A DNA stretch of 34,457 bases, from assembly GCA_025526935.1 (NCBI GenBank), contig JAHLKD010000163.1:1-34457 (forward strand), in the 5' to 3' direction. A program made the position numbers and the translations under genes. This document shows positions 10,571 through 20,731 of this stretch, in pieces (position 1 is the stretch's first letter; every line of letters begins with the position of its first letter). The DNA is from Cladochytrium replicatum (Eukaryota; Chytridiomycota; Chytridiomycetes; Cladochytriales; Cladochytriaceae). The notes under the pieces are model-generated. The model was not told where the DNA came from. It saw only the letters and a list, made by a program, of their open reading frames with translations, and did no database searches.

Positions 10571-11538
10571 GAAATGGCCTTACCAGAGACATCTGGAACA
10601 AGTGCATATGTAATCATACATTACATGAAGGAACTGGCATTTCTAACCATTGGTCATGAAGACATCCTCCTCAAACCAAACTTCGACACAATAGTTGTTG
10701 ACGCAAGGCGCTTCTCCGATTAACACCAGATCTCCAACGCTTATAGTATGCCTAAGAATGTTAACAGTGACGGAAAACCAAAGCCTTTCTCTGGGCAAAC
10801 ACTTGGGGAGCTCAACAAATACCTGAAACTTGTTCAGAATTATGCGAACTCGAAAGGAGAAGCTGGAACTTTGCTCACAAAGTGACCCTACCCAACGCTG
10901 GAGGATTTTGTGAATCCATATTATTATCAAACATCTCCTGTATCTTTCTCTTTAATTTGAAATAACGTTTGACTGTCAGTCCTCATCAGTTGAAGTTGTT
11001 GTTGATAGAAACTACAAAAATTCAATGTCTGAGTGTACCTCTGTTGAAACAACTTTTGTTCCTTCACTATTCTGTCGCTTCTGCAAAACAGATATCAATC
11101 GGATCTTCGACTGGAGCGATGCCTCCTTAGGTATTGGTGGTGGTTGTGGCATGAATGGTCGTGGTCAAAGTGGTGGTGGTAGTCGTTGCACTCGTTGCCC
11201 AGAGTGGTAGTGCTGCTGCTTGCAGCGCTACCGGGAAGGCACTGCAAAACGTTGCTATCAGATGAAAAGAACTGTCGCATCTCAAGATCAAGATTCCTCA
11301 CCTGACAGTAGTACAGATTCACGACGGTGCAGACTCTGGATGACCAGCTACCAAAAACAAAATTGTCAGCAAGCTGCATGGCTGATCCCAAAAAGCTTTG
11401 TTTCTGACCTCACCAAGTTGCTCCTGTCCAGTTTATTCCTCCGCATTGTCCTGAACAAAAACGCAAAACATTTGGTATAATATGCCAATAGAAAAGGTCC
11501 TGAACATCTCCCCACTAATAATTCAATAACCTCAAGAG
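10571..11538. other. intergenic, no convincing gene
   Basis: I see no recognisable gene. A minus-strand open stretch (10930-10643, 95 codons, TTG at its head, no ATG) has protein-like composition (SVGDLVLIGEAPCVNNYC) and could be a stray exon or chance. A plus-strand ATG ORF at 11025-11210 (61 codons) holds two CxxC pairs in a glycine-rich setting, but the underlying sequence is a GTGGTG-rich low-complexity run, so coding is doubtful. Confidence 0.4.
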
Positions 11539-11715
11539 ATGCGTCAGGCTTCACTCATCATCAATGCGTTGATCGTGCTGTCGGCTGTCTCCTTCTCGTT
11601 TGCGCAGGGCTGTTCTGCACTCAATGGTATAATCACAGACAAAGTTTACTGTGTGCGAAACAGTCGCAGTGTGCAACATGCTGCATATGAAGCAGTTTTA
11701 GTTTCATTCGGATGA
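11539..11715 (+). CDS. small secreted protein candidate, 58 aa
   Basis: The ATG ORF encodes 58 residues. The first ~23 are a classic signal peptide: a short basic start (MRQ), a hydrophobic core (LIINALIVLSAVSFSF) and a small-residue cleavage region (AQG). The mature part would be about 35 residues with two Cys. It stands alone between the retroelements and the MSS51-like gene and faces that gene's 3' end. The GTATAATC after codon 30 could be an intron donor, so this ORF may be only the first exon of a longer secreted protein. I do not recognise a family. The signal peptide is clear; the gene model is not. Confidence 0.4.
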   Translation: MRQASLIINALIVLSAVSFSFAQGCSALNGIITDKVYCVRNSRSVQHAAYEAVLVSFG

Positions 11716-11871
11716 TGCTTTTATGCATCTATCTGGGTGATCACACACTCGTCGGACAAACCAAAGCAACTTGGCAAAAGGAAGACCGGTCATGAAATCA
11801 AACGCAACAGAATGTTCTTATCTTTATTTGAAGGAAAAACAAATTGGACCAAATTGAGCCGCAATACAAAC

Positions 11872-13837
11872 TCAGTGGAAGCCAAAGATGAACCCGTTCG
11901 ACCAGCTGGGCAGGTTTACGTTCCCGTTAAATTGGAACACCGGCTGTCTGAACGGGTTCGGTGTGGGCGGCACACTTAGTGTTACATTCGCCGCTTTCGC
12001 CAACTGTCCCGCCAAAATATGGATGCTCTGCTCCATCGGCTCGGTTACAAGCAACTTGACTCCGCGCTCGTAAAACAATCTCAAGGGGACGTACTGCCCG
12101 CCTGGGCCAAGCAACCCCGCGTTCAGGCACAGGACGACATCGGGCTTCTCGTAAGGGGTTTGCTTACCCTCGAGAATCTCGGGGGTGTACATCCCGTTTG
12201 CGTAGGTGATTTTGAGGGTTGAGTTTTCGTTGGAGAAAGTGAAGGTTGCGGGGGTGGCGAGGGGCGCGTTGGGGGTGATAGCGGGGCCGAACATGTTGAT
12301 TTTCAGCTCGGTATTCGGGAGGAGAGGAAGGAGTGTTTCGTAGATGTGGACAATGTCGGTTTCGGTGGTGGCGGAGACTATGTGCACGGTGATCTTGCGT
12401 GAGTTTACTTCAGCTGGACAGACATTAGTTTCGAATAATTCCAAAGATTTCTAGTACACACCTTTCACTGATGGAAGGTAGTACTTCGTAAGCAGGTGGA
12501 AAACAGTCAGGGGAGACTCCAAAACAAGAGCTGAGGGCGAATCGAAAGGAATCCCCGCAGCATTGAAGTAGCTTTTCCACGATGTGATTGCCTGTGCAGA
12601 CTCCTCGCCCTCCTTCAACTTCAATGGTTTCTTCAGCGGGTACATATCCTGTGCCAGTCCCAAAGTATCGAAAAGTTCCTTCCCGCCGTTCGGGATCTGA
12701 TTCTGCAGCTGGAGAGCAAGCTCACCGAAGGGCACGTTGTCAAAGCAGTGGCAGAAACGACGGAAAAGACCAACATTGTGGAGCTCGTTCCGGCTCAGGA
12801 AGTTGACCGCATTGAAGGACTGCAATTGGTTTTGCTTGGAGTTGTAGAAAGTGAAGGGGAAGTCGTGCATAGAATCGGGGGCCTCGAGACGCTTCATGCA
12901 TGCTTTGAAGCTCGGGCATAACTGTTTGTGTTGGGTCCAGTTCTTCTTCTGAAAAGATCAACGTTGTTCAGGAAATGCGACGATATTCTTTTGGTTGGAC
13001 ATACCGCACAGTCGGCAGAGCAGTAAATAACTGCTTTGCAAACACTGCACTGGCTCGGTTTCTCTGCAATTTCCTTCGAGCACACAAAGCACACTCTCTT
13101 TGGCATTGGGATGAATTCGACAGTGGTGGCGGCCTTCCTCACAGCCGCTTCCTCCTCCAACACCTTTTTCCGACTCTCCGCAACCTCTGCTTCCAGCTCC
13201 TCCAATTTTCCAGCCGCGATTTCGTATGCCTTCTTCTCTAACCGAACATGCAATGCAGTAATGACCTGATCCGGGCACTGTCGAGTCTGCAAGAATCCAA
13301 TTTTGCGTGGTTTGGCCACGGGCAACGGTGCGGGCAGCATGACGTCTTCGATGGGGGTCAGGATCGCGGCAGCGAGAGTGGAGAGAACATCGTCTGCGGT
13401 CGGAAGAGTCCCTTTTGGGGTGAACTGGATCGAGCGCAGGACGCCAGCTTCTGAGACGCTGACGCTGCGGGTGGTCACTCCAATCTGCCAGAGCTGGTCG
13501 GTGTGCGGGGCTGCTCTGATGGATTCATCTTGCTCTGGTGTGACTGGGCCGGTGAGGTCCTGTCCGGTAAGGTAGCTATTCTTCTTCGCTGGAATGAGCT
13601 GAATGTGAATTAAAGCAACGCATGAGCGCATAAGTGAAGTCTTTCATAGAGATGATAATGGCGTACCCGTTCTCTGGTAACGTAAATCAGAGCAAACACT
13701 ACCAACGACGCAGTTGCAGACAGAATGACGAACGCGAGGGGAGCAGCCGAGATGGCGGCAATCGGGTTCTGAGCAGCAGTCGCAAAGAACGAATCGAAGC
13801 CAAAGACGGACGTTGCGTTTGTCGAGTTTGAGTCCAT
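11872..13837 (-). CDS. MSS51-like MYND zinc-finger protein, 597 aa
   Basis: Four exons on the minus strand: 13837-13667, 13598-13005, 12948-12462, 12413-11872. The introns are 68, 56 and 48 nt, all GT-AG, and every junction keeps frame (597 codons plus stop). Residues 32-53 form a membrane segment. The MYND finger spans two exons with all eight ligands: Cys227, 230, 241, 244, 250, 254, His262, Cys266 (CFVCSKEI, CSVCKAVIYCSADC, WTQHKQLC). The C-terminal half (LLPLLPNTELKINMFGP; EKPDVVLCLNAGLLGPGG; FYERGVKLLVTEP) resembles the C-terminal domain of MSS51, the yeast mitochondrial factor for COX1 mRNA translation. By inference it is a mitochondrial or membrane-anchored relative; the N-terminal anchor before the finger is not typical of yeast MSS51. 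TTG codons upstream were rejected in favour of the ATG. Confidence 0.82.
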
Positions 13838-14691
13838 TGGGAAAGTCGCCAACGGGCAGAAAAGCTGTTCAACAGTGGGTTTGGTAGGGGGTTTGGGACA
13901 AAACTAGAGGCTTTGACATTTGGGTTATAGGAATTGGAAACTAGAGGCTTTGACATTATGCCCACCAAATGCACCCTCGTTCCACCATTCTGCGTCGATG
14001 ATGTGAGCTTCTGGCTCGCAGCTTACACTCGACACATTGCACTTATGAAAGGTTTTCAACAACGTTCTTTTTGTTGCTCACTGGTTTTGATTTTGCAAGT
14101 TTGCATCAAACGCTCTAACGTAACCGAAATCGCTGCACAAACAAATGCATACACAGCCTGATCCCTTGTCTCTTCTCTAAGAAACACACCGGGATCTCTT
14201 CAACATATTGTAACAGCTATCAAACACACATCAGCCATCTGCCATCCAACTCACTGTATCCCATGAGAGATAAAAAAAATAGAGGGAGCGAATCACTTCC
14301 GCTTATCAAAAAGGAATTGGTAAGGTGCGTACTTGTTTTCAATGTTGTTTTATGGCTAGAACAACAACACTTCAAAGGAGAGGGAGCAAAGGGTGAACGA
14401 GCCACAAAAAGGCGGGTCGGGGGGAGGGGGGGTTGGGTACAGCGAAGAAAACGATAAAGAACAGGGAAAGGAAAAACAACTTTTTGTCCAGATGAAACAA
14501 AATAAAGCAGAAATATATAGATACATTCTTCCAGAAAACAGAAAACAAAAAACAATGTGCAATAAGCTTGAAGAAACAAAACGAAACATCCCCAGACGCC
14601 ATTCTAAAAGCAAAACTCACACAAATGAAAAGAAGACCAAATGGACAAAACAAAGTAAAAAAAAATACTCCTGCGTCCAACTGTAGAACCT
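13838..14691. other. intergenic between two minus-strand genes
   Basis: This stretch holds the upstream region of the MSS51-like gene and the 3' flank of the coiled-coil gene. 14260-14670 is purine-rich on the plus strand (A- and G-runs), so the minus strand is T-rich, as is usual for a 3' UTR/terminator region. A 20-base direct repeat (CTAGAGGCTTTGACATT and flank) occurs at about 13904-13921 and 13943-13959. No gene is supported. Confidence 0.5.
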
Positions 14692-17184
14692 CTAAAACAC
14701 TCTCCCATTCTGCATTCCGTTCTGCTGCATCCCACCTCCGCTCTGCATCTGCTGCTGCAACATCTGCATCTGCAATTGCATCTGCGCCTGCACACCTTGC
14801 CTCGCCCCCGTGCCCATCTTTTCTACCAGCTGCAAAGGCTGCGGCGCCATCGGAAGCGGCATCACGGGCGGAGGAACTCCATACAGCCCGCTCATGGGTC
14901 TCTGTTGGTGTTGTTGCTGAATCTGCTGCTGCTGCCTCAGCAACGATCCTTGCTCCGTCGCCCTGCGCAGCAAAGATCCCTCGGCAATCATGTGCGAGTT
15001 CACGGTGGGCTTGGCATTCGGAGGGGGGGGAGGGAGGGAGGCGAGTGGTGGTGGCATCGGGGGCGGGGGGAGCTGCGATTGCGGCGGGGGTGGGGGTGAA
15101 GAGAACCTGTGAGGGTAGGGGTGGTGGTGTTCTGTCGTGATGGTTGCGGCGCGGAGGAGGGAGGGGTGTTGAGGGGCTGCGGCGAATGGGAAGGGAGGCA
15201 TTTGTTGTTGTTGCTGCTGCTGCTGGCGCTGTTGTTCTTGCTGGTACAGCTTTTGGAGCTGGTACTGCTGCATTGTAGCGGCGGAAGTTGGGTTTGTGGA
15301 GGTTGGGCTGGGTTGTTGGGTGTGTTGGGCGATTGTGGGGCTCGTGCTTGAGGACACGGCGACGACCATTCTCTCGAGACGAGAGGCCATCAGGTTGGAC
15401 TCGAGGCGTTCGATCTTGGCGAGGAGGGCCTCGATCACTTTGTCCCTTGCCGCTGCGACGCTGCGCGCTTGCTCGGCGGCGAGCTTGAGGTCGTGGTTAG
15501 TTGAAGTGAGAGTGTCCTTATCTTTCTCGGCCTCGGACAAACGCGACTCGAGGGCGGAGATGGTTTCCTCGAGGGTGGATTGGATTACCGAGCTCAGTGT
15601 CAACCTTGACATGAGAGAGAGGACATGCTGTTCACCCCGGTCGAAACCCCGTGCGTGGCCGAGTGCAGAGGATGAGCGGTGGGCGTGGCCGGATCCACCC
15701 GAGCGCATCGAGTCTGCGAGTGAGAGCCTGCTTCCCGATCTCCGTACGTTTGAGCGGTCGGACTCTTCGGTCCATTCGTCCGCTGCACCCATGTGGAACT
15801 TGAGCCCAACGGCGTCGGTCTGAATCCCGATATCACGAAGCAGGACATACTCCTCGACAAGAAGTCCACCTTCCGCGTCGGTGCCGATGACATTGGCCTG
15901 CAGATTATCGTCCTTCCCCTGCGTAAACTGCGGGGGCACGGGCGTGTCGAAGACAGAGGTGCGGCCAGAGCTCACGGTGCCACCAGACATCCCGAGCGGG
16001 GACGTAACGTCGTCGTCACGCAGTTCGCTCTGAAGCACGAGGTTGTCGCCTTCGAGCTCGGCCAGGCGTCGACGGAGCTCAGACCTGTCGTCGTGGGATC
16101 TGGCCAGCTGGGACTCGAGCTCCTCGTTCGAGCCACGGAGGTCGGCGATCGTCGCTTCGAGCTCGGAGAGCTTCCGCGCGGTGTCCATGATCGTTTGGTG
16201 AAGGTAGGCATCGCGGGCTTTCAGACGGGCCTCGGTTTCGGTGAGGCGGGAAGCGAGGTTATTGGACTCGGACGTGGAGTTGTGAGAGTGCATTGTGGCT
16301 TCGGAGTGAAGGGATAGCAAGAGGTGGTGGTCGGCCAGAAGCTGGTTGAACTGGGTTGCCGGGACGCCAGGGAGAGTCTCTGGGGTGGACTGCCATTCGC
16401 TCGAAGGTAGGGAGGATTTGTAGGAGATGAGAAGGTGATGGTCGATGGTGAGTTGGTGGAGACGGATTCGGAGAGCTTGGATACGGTCTTCCTGCGTCGT
16501 AGCCCAGTCTTCAAAGTTTTGGCGAGGGACAGGGTGTTTATGTGAAGGGGGTGGGGAGGGTTTGGAGGACGGGAACTGAGCGAGGAAGGAAGCGACATAG
16601 TGCGCATCGGCGGTGCGCTGAAGCTCAGACGTGTTCGCGGGTTTTGAAAGCGCTCCCGCAGCGAACGTCAGAACAGAGCGCAAGGTGGAAACTTCCGCCC
16701 TTAGCGCATTAAGCTCATCAATGTTTTTTGGGGATTCATTCAGCTTTTCGGGTGACGACTGTGTTGAGGCTAGACGCAGGGGAGCGGGAGACCCCGGGGG
16801 AGTCGGGAGCAGTGATGCAGGTTGTGCCGGGGTCGTTGTTACAGACGCAGTAGGGGTGTGGAAGGTGGATGTGGTGGTAGTTGTTGTAGCAGCGACAGGT
16901 TTCTTTTCGGCAGAGAACAGGTCCCGAGTCTCACTAAAACTCGTACTCCTCTTCACTTTCGCAGGCGACGGAGGAGCGTCCGATGGCCCGGTCCTCGAGC
17001 CGAAGAGCTGTTCGGTGTCTGCAAGTTTGAGGGTGCTGTCCGACACACGGCGAGTGGAGCGCGGGACGGGAGAGTCAGATGTAGGCGAGGCAGAGGCAGG
17101 CGAGAGAGCCTCCTTCTCCTTCTGCAGCCAGAAGTTCGCGGCCTTCAGCTTTCCAATGGCCTTCGGGGGATCGGGCAGCGACAT
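14692..17184 (-). CDS. coiled-coil, Ser/Pro- and polyQ-rich protein, 830 aa
   Basis: This is one uninterrupted minus-strand ORF. The first ATG (MSLPDPPKAIG) is at 17184; the frame extends upstream only through a TTG. The N-terminal ~150 residues are Ser/Thr/Pro-rich and probably disordered, with SP sites and a T6 run. A short coiled coil follows (NIDELNALRAEVSTLRS). A long heptad region comes next (ETEARLKARDAYLHQ to LAELEGDNLVLQSEL) and then another (LEETISALESRLSEAEKD to KIERLESNL). The C-terminal quarter is Gln/Pro-rich with a Q8 run and a Met/Gln tail. I recognise no catalytic domain. Such an architecture fits a scaffold at septum, spindle pole or hyphal tip, but that is inference. It lacks introns, unlike its neighbours. 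Confidence 0.8.
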   Translation of the reverse strand: MSLPDPPKAIGKLKAANFWLQKEKEALSPASASPTSDSPVPRSTRRVSDSTLKLADTEQLFGSRTGPSDAPPSPAKVKRSTSFSETRDLFSAEKKPVAATTTTTTSTFHTPTASVTTTPAQPASLLPTPPGSPAPLRLASTQSSPEKLNESPKNIDELNALRAEVSTLRSVLTFAAGALSKPANTSELQRTADAHYVASFLAQFPSSKPSPPPSHKHPVPRQNFEDWATTQEDRIQALRIRLHQLTIDHHLLISYKSSLPSSEWQSTPETLPGVPATQFNQLLADHHLLLSLHSEATMHSHNSTSESNNLASRLTETEARLKARDAYLHQTIMDTARKLSELEATIADLRGSNEELESQLARSHDDRSELRRRLAELEGDNLVLQSELRDDDVTSPLGMSGGTVSSGRTSVFDTPVPPQFTQGKDDNLQANVIGTDAEGGLLVEEYVLLRDIGIQTDAVGLKFHMGAADEWTEESDRSNVRRSGSRLSLADSMRSGGSGHAHRSSSALGHARGFDRGEQHVLSLMSRLTLSSVIQSTLEETISALESRLSEAEKDKDTLTSTNHDLKLAAEQARSVAAARDKVIEALLAKIERLESNLMASRLERMVVAVSSSTSPTIAQHTQQPSPTSTNPTSAATMQQYQLQKLYQQEQQRQQQQQQQQMPPFPFAAAPQHPSLLRAATITTEHHHPYPHRFSSPPPPPQSQLPPPPMPPPLASLPPPPPNAKPTVNSHMIAEGSLLRRATEQGSLLRQQQQIQQQHQQRPMSGLYGVPPPVMPLPMAPQPLQLVEKMGTGARQGVQAQMQLQMQMLQQQMQSGGGMQQNGMQNGRVF

Positions 17185-17344
17185 TTGGGAGAGAAAATTT
17201 AGCAGAGAGAACAAAATTTGTAGCGGAAGGACAGAGTGGGATGACAGTCATCAAGGACTGGTGGGACTCGGGACTTGGGTTGGCGCAAACGACAAAACAC
17301 CAAATATAACACTGTGCGACAGTTTACACACTACATCAGACCCA

Positions 17345-17689
17345 ATGACCGGGTTTGTCAGGTTAGCGGGGAACACAAACACGGTTGCGGCGATCAAGGC
17401 TGACAATTCTGGAGTTGTGCTTGTGCCTGTAAACTCGGGAAACGACACGCGGGATCTGACGCTGGACTTTTGTGAGTTTGCCGATGTTTCGGGGTCTGCG
17501 AATGTTAGTCCAGTAGTTTCAACCGGAGGCGGTGCGCTTGTCAAAAGTGTCACTGTTGTAATCGCGGACAAGAAAGCCGTGGTTACTGTTTCCGCGTCAT
17601 CGTCTCCACGCTCAGCATTCTGTTATCGTAGTGAGCTTGAATCTATACACAAAAAATTAACAATAGCAATCATACGATCAGAGTACTGA
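17345..17689 (+). CDS. unassigned ORF divergent to the coiled-coil gene
   Basis: The ATG ORF of 114 codons has a Val/Ala/Thr-rich, beta-like reading (GVVLVPVNSGNDTRDLTLDF; KSVTVVIADKKAVVTVSAS) and GC-leaning third positions, better than its antisense frame. A GTGAGCTT after FCYR (about 17630) is a good splice donor, so the real gene may continue in another exon and the tail from there would be intron. The start is uncertain, because upstream in-frame sequence overlaps the coiled-coil gene's 5' end. No family recognised. Confidence 0.3.
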   Translation: MTGFVRLAGNTNTVAAIKADNSGVVLVPVNSGNDTRDLTLDFCEFADVSGSANVSPVVSTGGGALVKSVTVVIADKKAVVTVSASSSPRSAFCYRSELESIHKKLTIAIIRSEY

Positions 17690-18809
17690 TGCTCCTCGCG
17701 CACCTTGTCAATACCCATCCTGGAAGTCTAACGATCTTTCGAAATCCTTTATGGGACGTGCCAATCAGAGGTTGAAAGTGAAAATGGTTGGAGCATCATC
17801 TTACTTTCCAACATTATGCTCTCGCACGCGTGACGAAGCAAGTCTCGAATCCTTCCGGGGTAGCATGGTTTCTGTAGCCAAATCATCAATTAGTGTATAA
17901 TGGTGATCTGGTCTGGTCAGGCTTCGATTGCACTTCCCTCACGCTTCACATGCAAGTCGAGATGGATGATGATAATAATAATAATAATAATAATAATATA
18001 CCATAACACTCTTACTACCAGACCACTTCCAATGAGGACTTAGCCGACTCAGAGTACATATCCTCTGCGGGTCTCTAGAGCAAGTCGCCGCGAACGGTCT
18101 GGATAAGGCTTGAGAGAGCGTGGGGTGGGGAAAGACGGTTTCGATTCCAAAGGCGGGGTCCATGAGACTATGGAAGAGGGGATTTCGACGAAGCAGCTCA
18201 TTTTGAGATATTGCGGAGAGTCATAGAGTTGATGGTGATGTCATCTCAATGCGACCTCTACGACCGTCTCCCTGGAGTAACAAGACTTACGATTGCTCTC
18301 AAGATCGTTTATCATATCATATTGGACCTGTCGCTTCTGATCTGTGATCTGTCGTTGAGCCGATGTCGTGGCGTTGTTGGTAGTTGGATAGATGGATGGA
18401 GGGTTGGCGGTGTACCAGCAGGACTAACCCACGGGATGGAAGAGCTACGACTGGGCTATGATCGAATCTCGGTAGAATGACGCTGAATGGAGGGACTGGG
18501 AACTGGACAGCATCTGTAAATGCCTCATATTCATCTCAGATCCACAGCAACAACACTCGCTTCTCACGGTCACGGACCGATTTGGACCGCTCCACCATAT
18601 CAACAACGATGCATGTATTTAATACCCAGCAGAACACGATTGTTAACTGATCGCTCCCTCTAGACTTTGCTCTCCACGTGCGCCATTCTCTGGTTTCCTC
18701 CGACTCTCAGAAACGCGTCTCAGAAGCGCGTTTCAGCTGCCGCCCTCCGACTCAGACTCGAAGTCTTGAAAATACCGGTACGCCCACCCCCGACTCAAAA
18801 CCCATCATT
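17690..18809. other. intergenic with microsatellite
   Basis: No supported gene. It holds a trinucleotide run (next entry) and a plus-strand stretch open at 18211-18480 without an ATG start or protein-like pattern. TATTTAATA at 18615-18623 is a TATA-like box about 190 bases before the ATG at 18810 and may serve that gene. Confidence 0.45.
17968..17999. repeat. (TAA)n microsatellite
   Basis: About eight to nine tandem ATA/TAA triplets follow GATGATGAT, a simple-sequence repeat with likely length variation. Confidence 0.9.
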
Positions 18810-20054
18810 ATGTTCTTCAAAATGAACTTCATCGTGCTCTTTGCGCTCATGCTCACCGCCTTCGTCGCACTTTTTGCCCTCGCTGCAGTTCTCGCACAAA
18901 CTCACTTTGACAATACCGCAAGCTTCGTGGGGCGATCGCTTGGTTCAATGATCGGTGCTGTCTTGGTACCTTCTCTCGTTACCTTCATCGGCATCACGCG
19001 GCACCTCCACTGTATGTTGGCACCTTCTCTGTTTTCCCTCGTCGGGGTCGTACGCCGCATTCACGAAATCTGGTTGTCACCTCCTACCGCCAACAACAAC
19101 AACAACAACAAGCATCACTTTGTCGACGACGCGGCACAATCTTTCGGCAAATCTCTTGGACTCTTTCGTTATGCTATCATCGTCGTGCCATGCCTTGCGA
19201 TCGCCCGTGTCGCCCAGAAGATCATTCAATTCTGCTACTTTATCAGATCGTACTGCATCACCATCGACATTGACATACGTTACAACAACAACTCACAGCT
19301 TGACGAAGCTGCGCGATCCATTGGAAAGGCAATAGGCTCCACACTCTGTTTGACGGTTCTTGCTCCAATTCTGGTGATCGCAAATACTCAAACTGAGTCG
19401 AGGCCACCTGATCGAGTTCGCAGACCTTTCAGTAGCGCCAACCTTCAGACCAGTCCGAGCAGCACTTGCATTCGCAGTCCCAAAAGCCAAGACTGATCAT
19501 CAGGAAATCCAACCCGAAGGTTATCACTTTCCCCGACAACCAATCCTGAAGATTCAACAACATCAAGAACCCTACTCCAAACTGAATCCGGCAGGTTATA
19601 CAGCTCCCTTAGACTTTAGAGGTCTATTGGATACATACATGCGGGAAAGCTTGTTTATTTCGGAACGCTCATCCGGATCTCCTCTTGGTATGCAATCGGC
19701 GTGCCGATTCACACCATTGCTTTCACCTTTGAGTACATGATGGCCGATCTTTGCGAGACCGCTCGGAGGAATGCCGTCGCCGGTTATCAAACCCCACCCC
19801 AACGCATTCGTACGCATTCAACCTGTTCACATTCATCGAAATTGAGCACCGGAACCGTCTCTACACCAAGCCGCAGTCCGCTCTCGCGCATTCCTCGGCG
19901 GACAACGTCAGGACCCAACACACCATCACCGCCACGATACTTTGAGCAGATGTCGAGCCACACGTCGCGATCTAAGATTCCCACCCCAACAGCAACCACC
20001 ATGTACCTTTCAAACCTTCGATTGGTGTTGGAACAAAACTCGATTGCTATTTGA
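18810..20054 (+). pseudogene. decayed repeat-containing hydrophobic membrane protein
   Basis: The ATG at 18810 opens a 228-codon frame (to 19496). It begins with a hydrophobic signal/anchor (MNFIVLFALMLTAFVALFAL). Three degenerate repeats follow, each an acidic patch, then a G-K/R-S/A-L/I-G motif, then a hydrophobic segment: NTASFVGRSLGSM, DDAAQSFGKSLGL, DEAARSIGKAIGS. From about 19385 the sensible reading moves to frame 1 (HLIEFADLSVAPTFRPV), back to frame 0 around 19625 (GKLVYFGTLIRISSWY), then to frame 2 near 19800 (SYAFNLFTFIEIEHRNRLY). No GT-AG introns of proper length explain these moves, so decay is likeliest. Alternatives are assembly indels or noncanonical splicing. An N6 run sits between repeats 1 and 2. 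Family unknown. Confidence 0.5.
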
Positions 20055-20731
20055 ATCAGGGACTCTGGTTATAATTGAGAGAGCGATCTTTGCAATTTGT
20101 CCACACGCTTTCATGTTCCTTACCTTTGCTTCTGCCACTGCATCCTAAACTTCTGTCGCATGCTTATTTCCAGTGGAGGGTTTCAGATTATGAATTATGT
20201 GCAATATGAGCAATCGTCATTTTGATATCTGTCTTTGCTTATGTTATCACCCAACAAAACAAACAATATAGGTTTTTCCTCCTTACACCGGGGATCGGCT
20301 ACGCCCAGGGACAGCAGATCTTCCAGCAATAACAGCAGTACCAGCAAAGTGGCTACCAGACACGCTACTTAATTGACGGGATTGTTTGAAACCCATCCAG
20401 CTTTTTCGGCTATTTTGGTTTTGCCAAATTTGCTTTGCTTTCTTGTTCGTTGTTGCGGTATCATACTGGAACCTTGGATTGTAGTCTCTGTATCCACAAT
20501 GGCCTCACTTCCTGTCTGCTTATGTTTCATCACTTTCAATGTTTTTTTTTGGACATCTACTTTCCCTTTATTATACAAACTGTCAAATAAGAAACAGAAT
20601 ATTGCTGCTGCGATAATTCTGTTCTTCTTTTACAAATAACAACCAAAAACTTGTCCCGGATAGAGAACGGAGAAGAAACCTCGGCATGCCAAAGAAACTA
20701 ACAACAGTCCTGCCAGGATAACCAACTTGCT
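20055..20731. other. intergenic, no supported gene
   Basis: It contains a Gln-codon-rich scrap at 20297-20370 (AQGQQIFQQ, stop, QQYQQSGYQTRY) that looks like the ruined C-terminus of a Q/Y-rich tail. A plus-strand hydrophobic ORF (20373-20639) opens without a convincing start. The right end is the 3' flank of the ECM33-like gene. Confidence 0.4.

Noticed and set aside
11025-11210. Cys-pair zinc-ribbon-like small protein
   Set aside because: The Cys pairs and glycines come from a GGTGGT/GTCG low-complexity run, and spacing does not fit a known ribbon.
15793-17340. Long plus-strand frames opposite the coiled-coil gene
   Set aside because: They are shadows of the 830-codon minus-strand ORF, which has heptads and polyQ tracts. 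Only the part outside that gene (17345-17689) was kept as a weak candidate.
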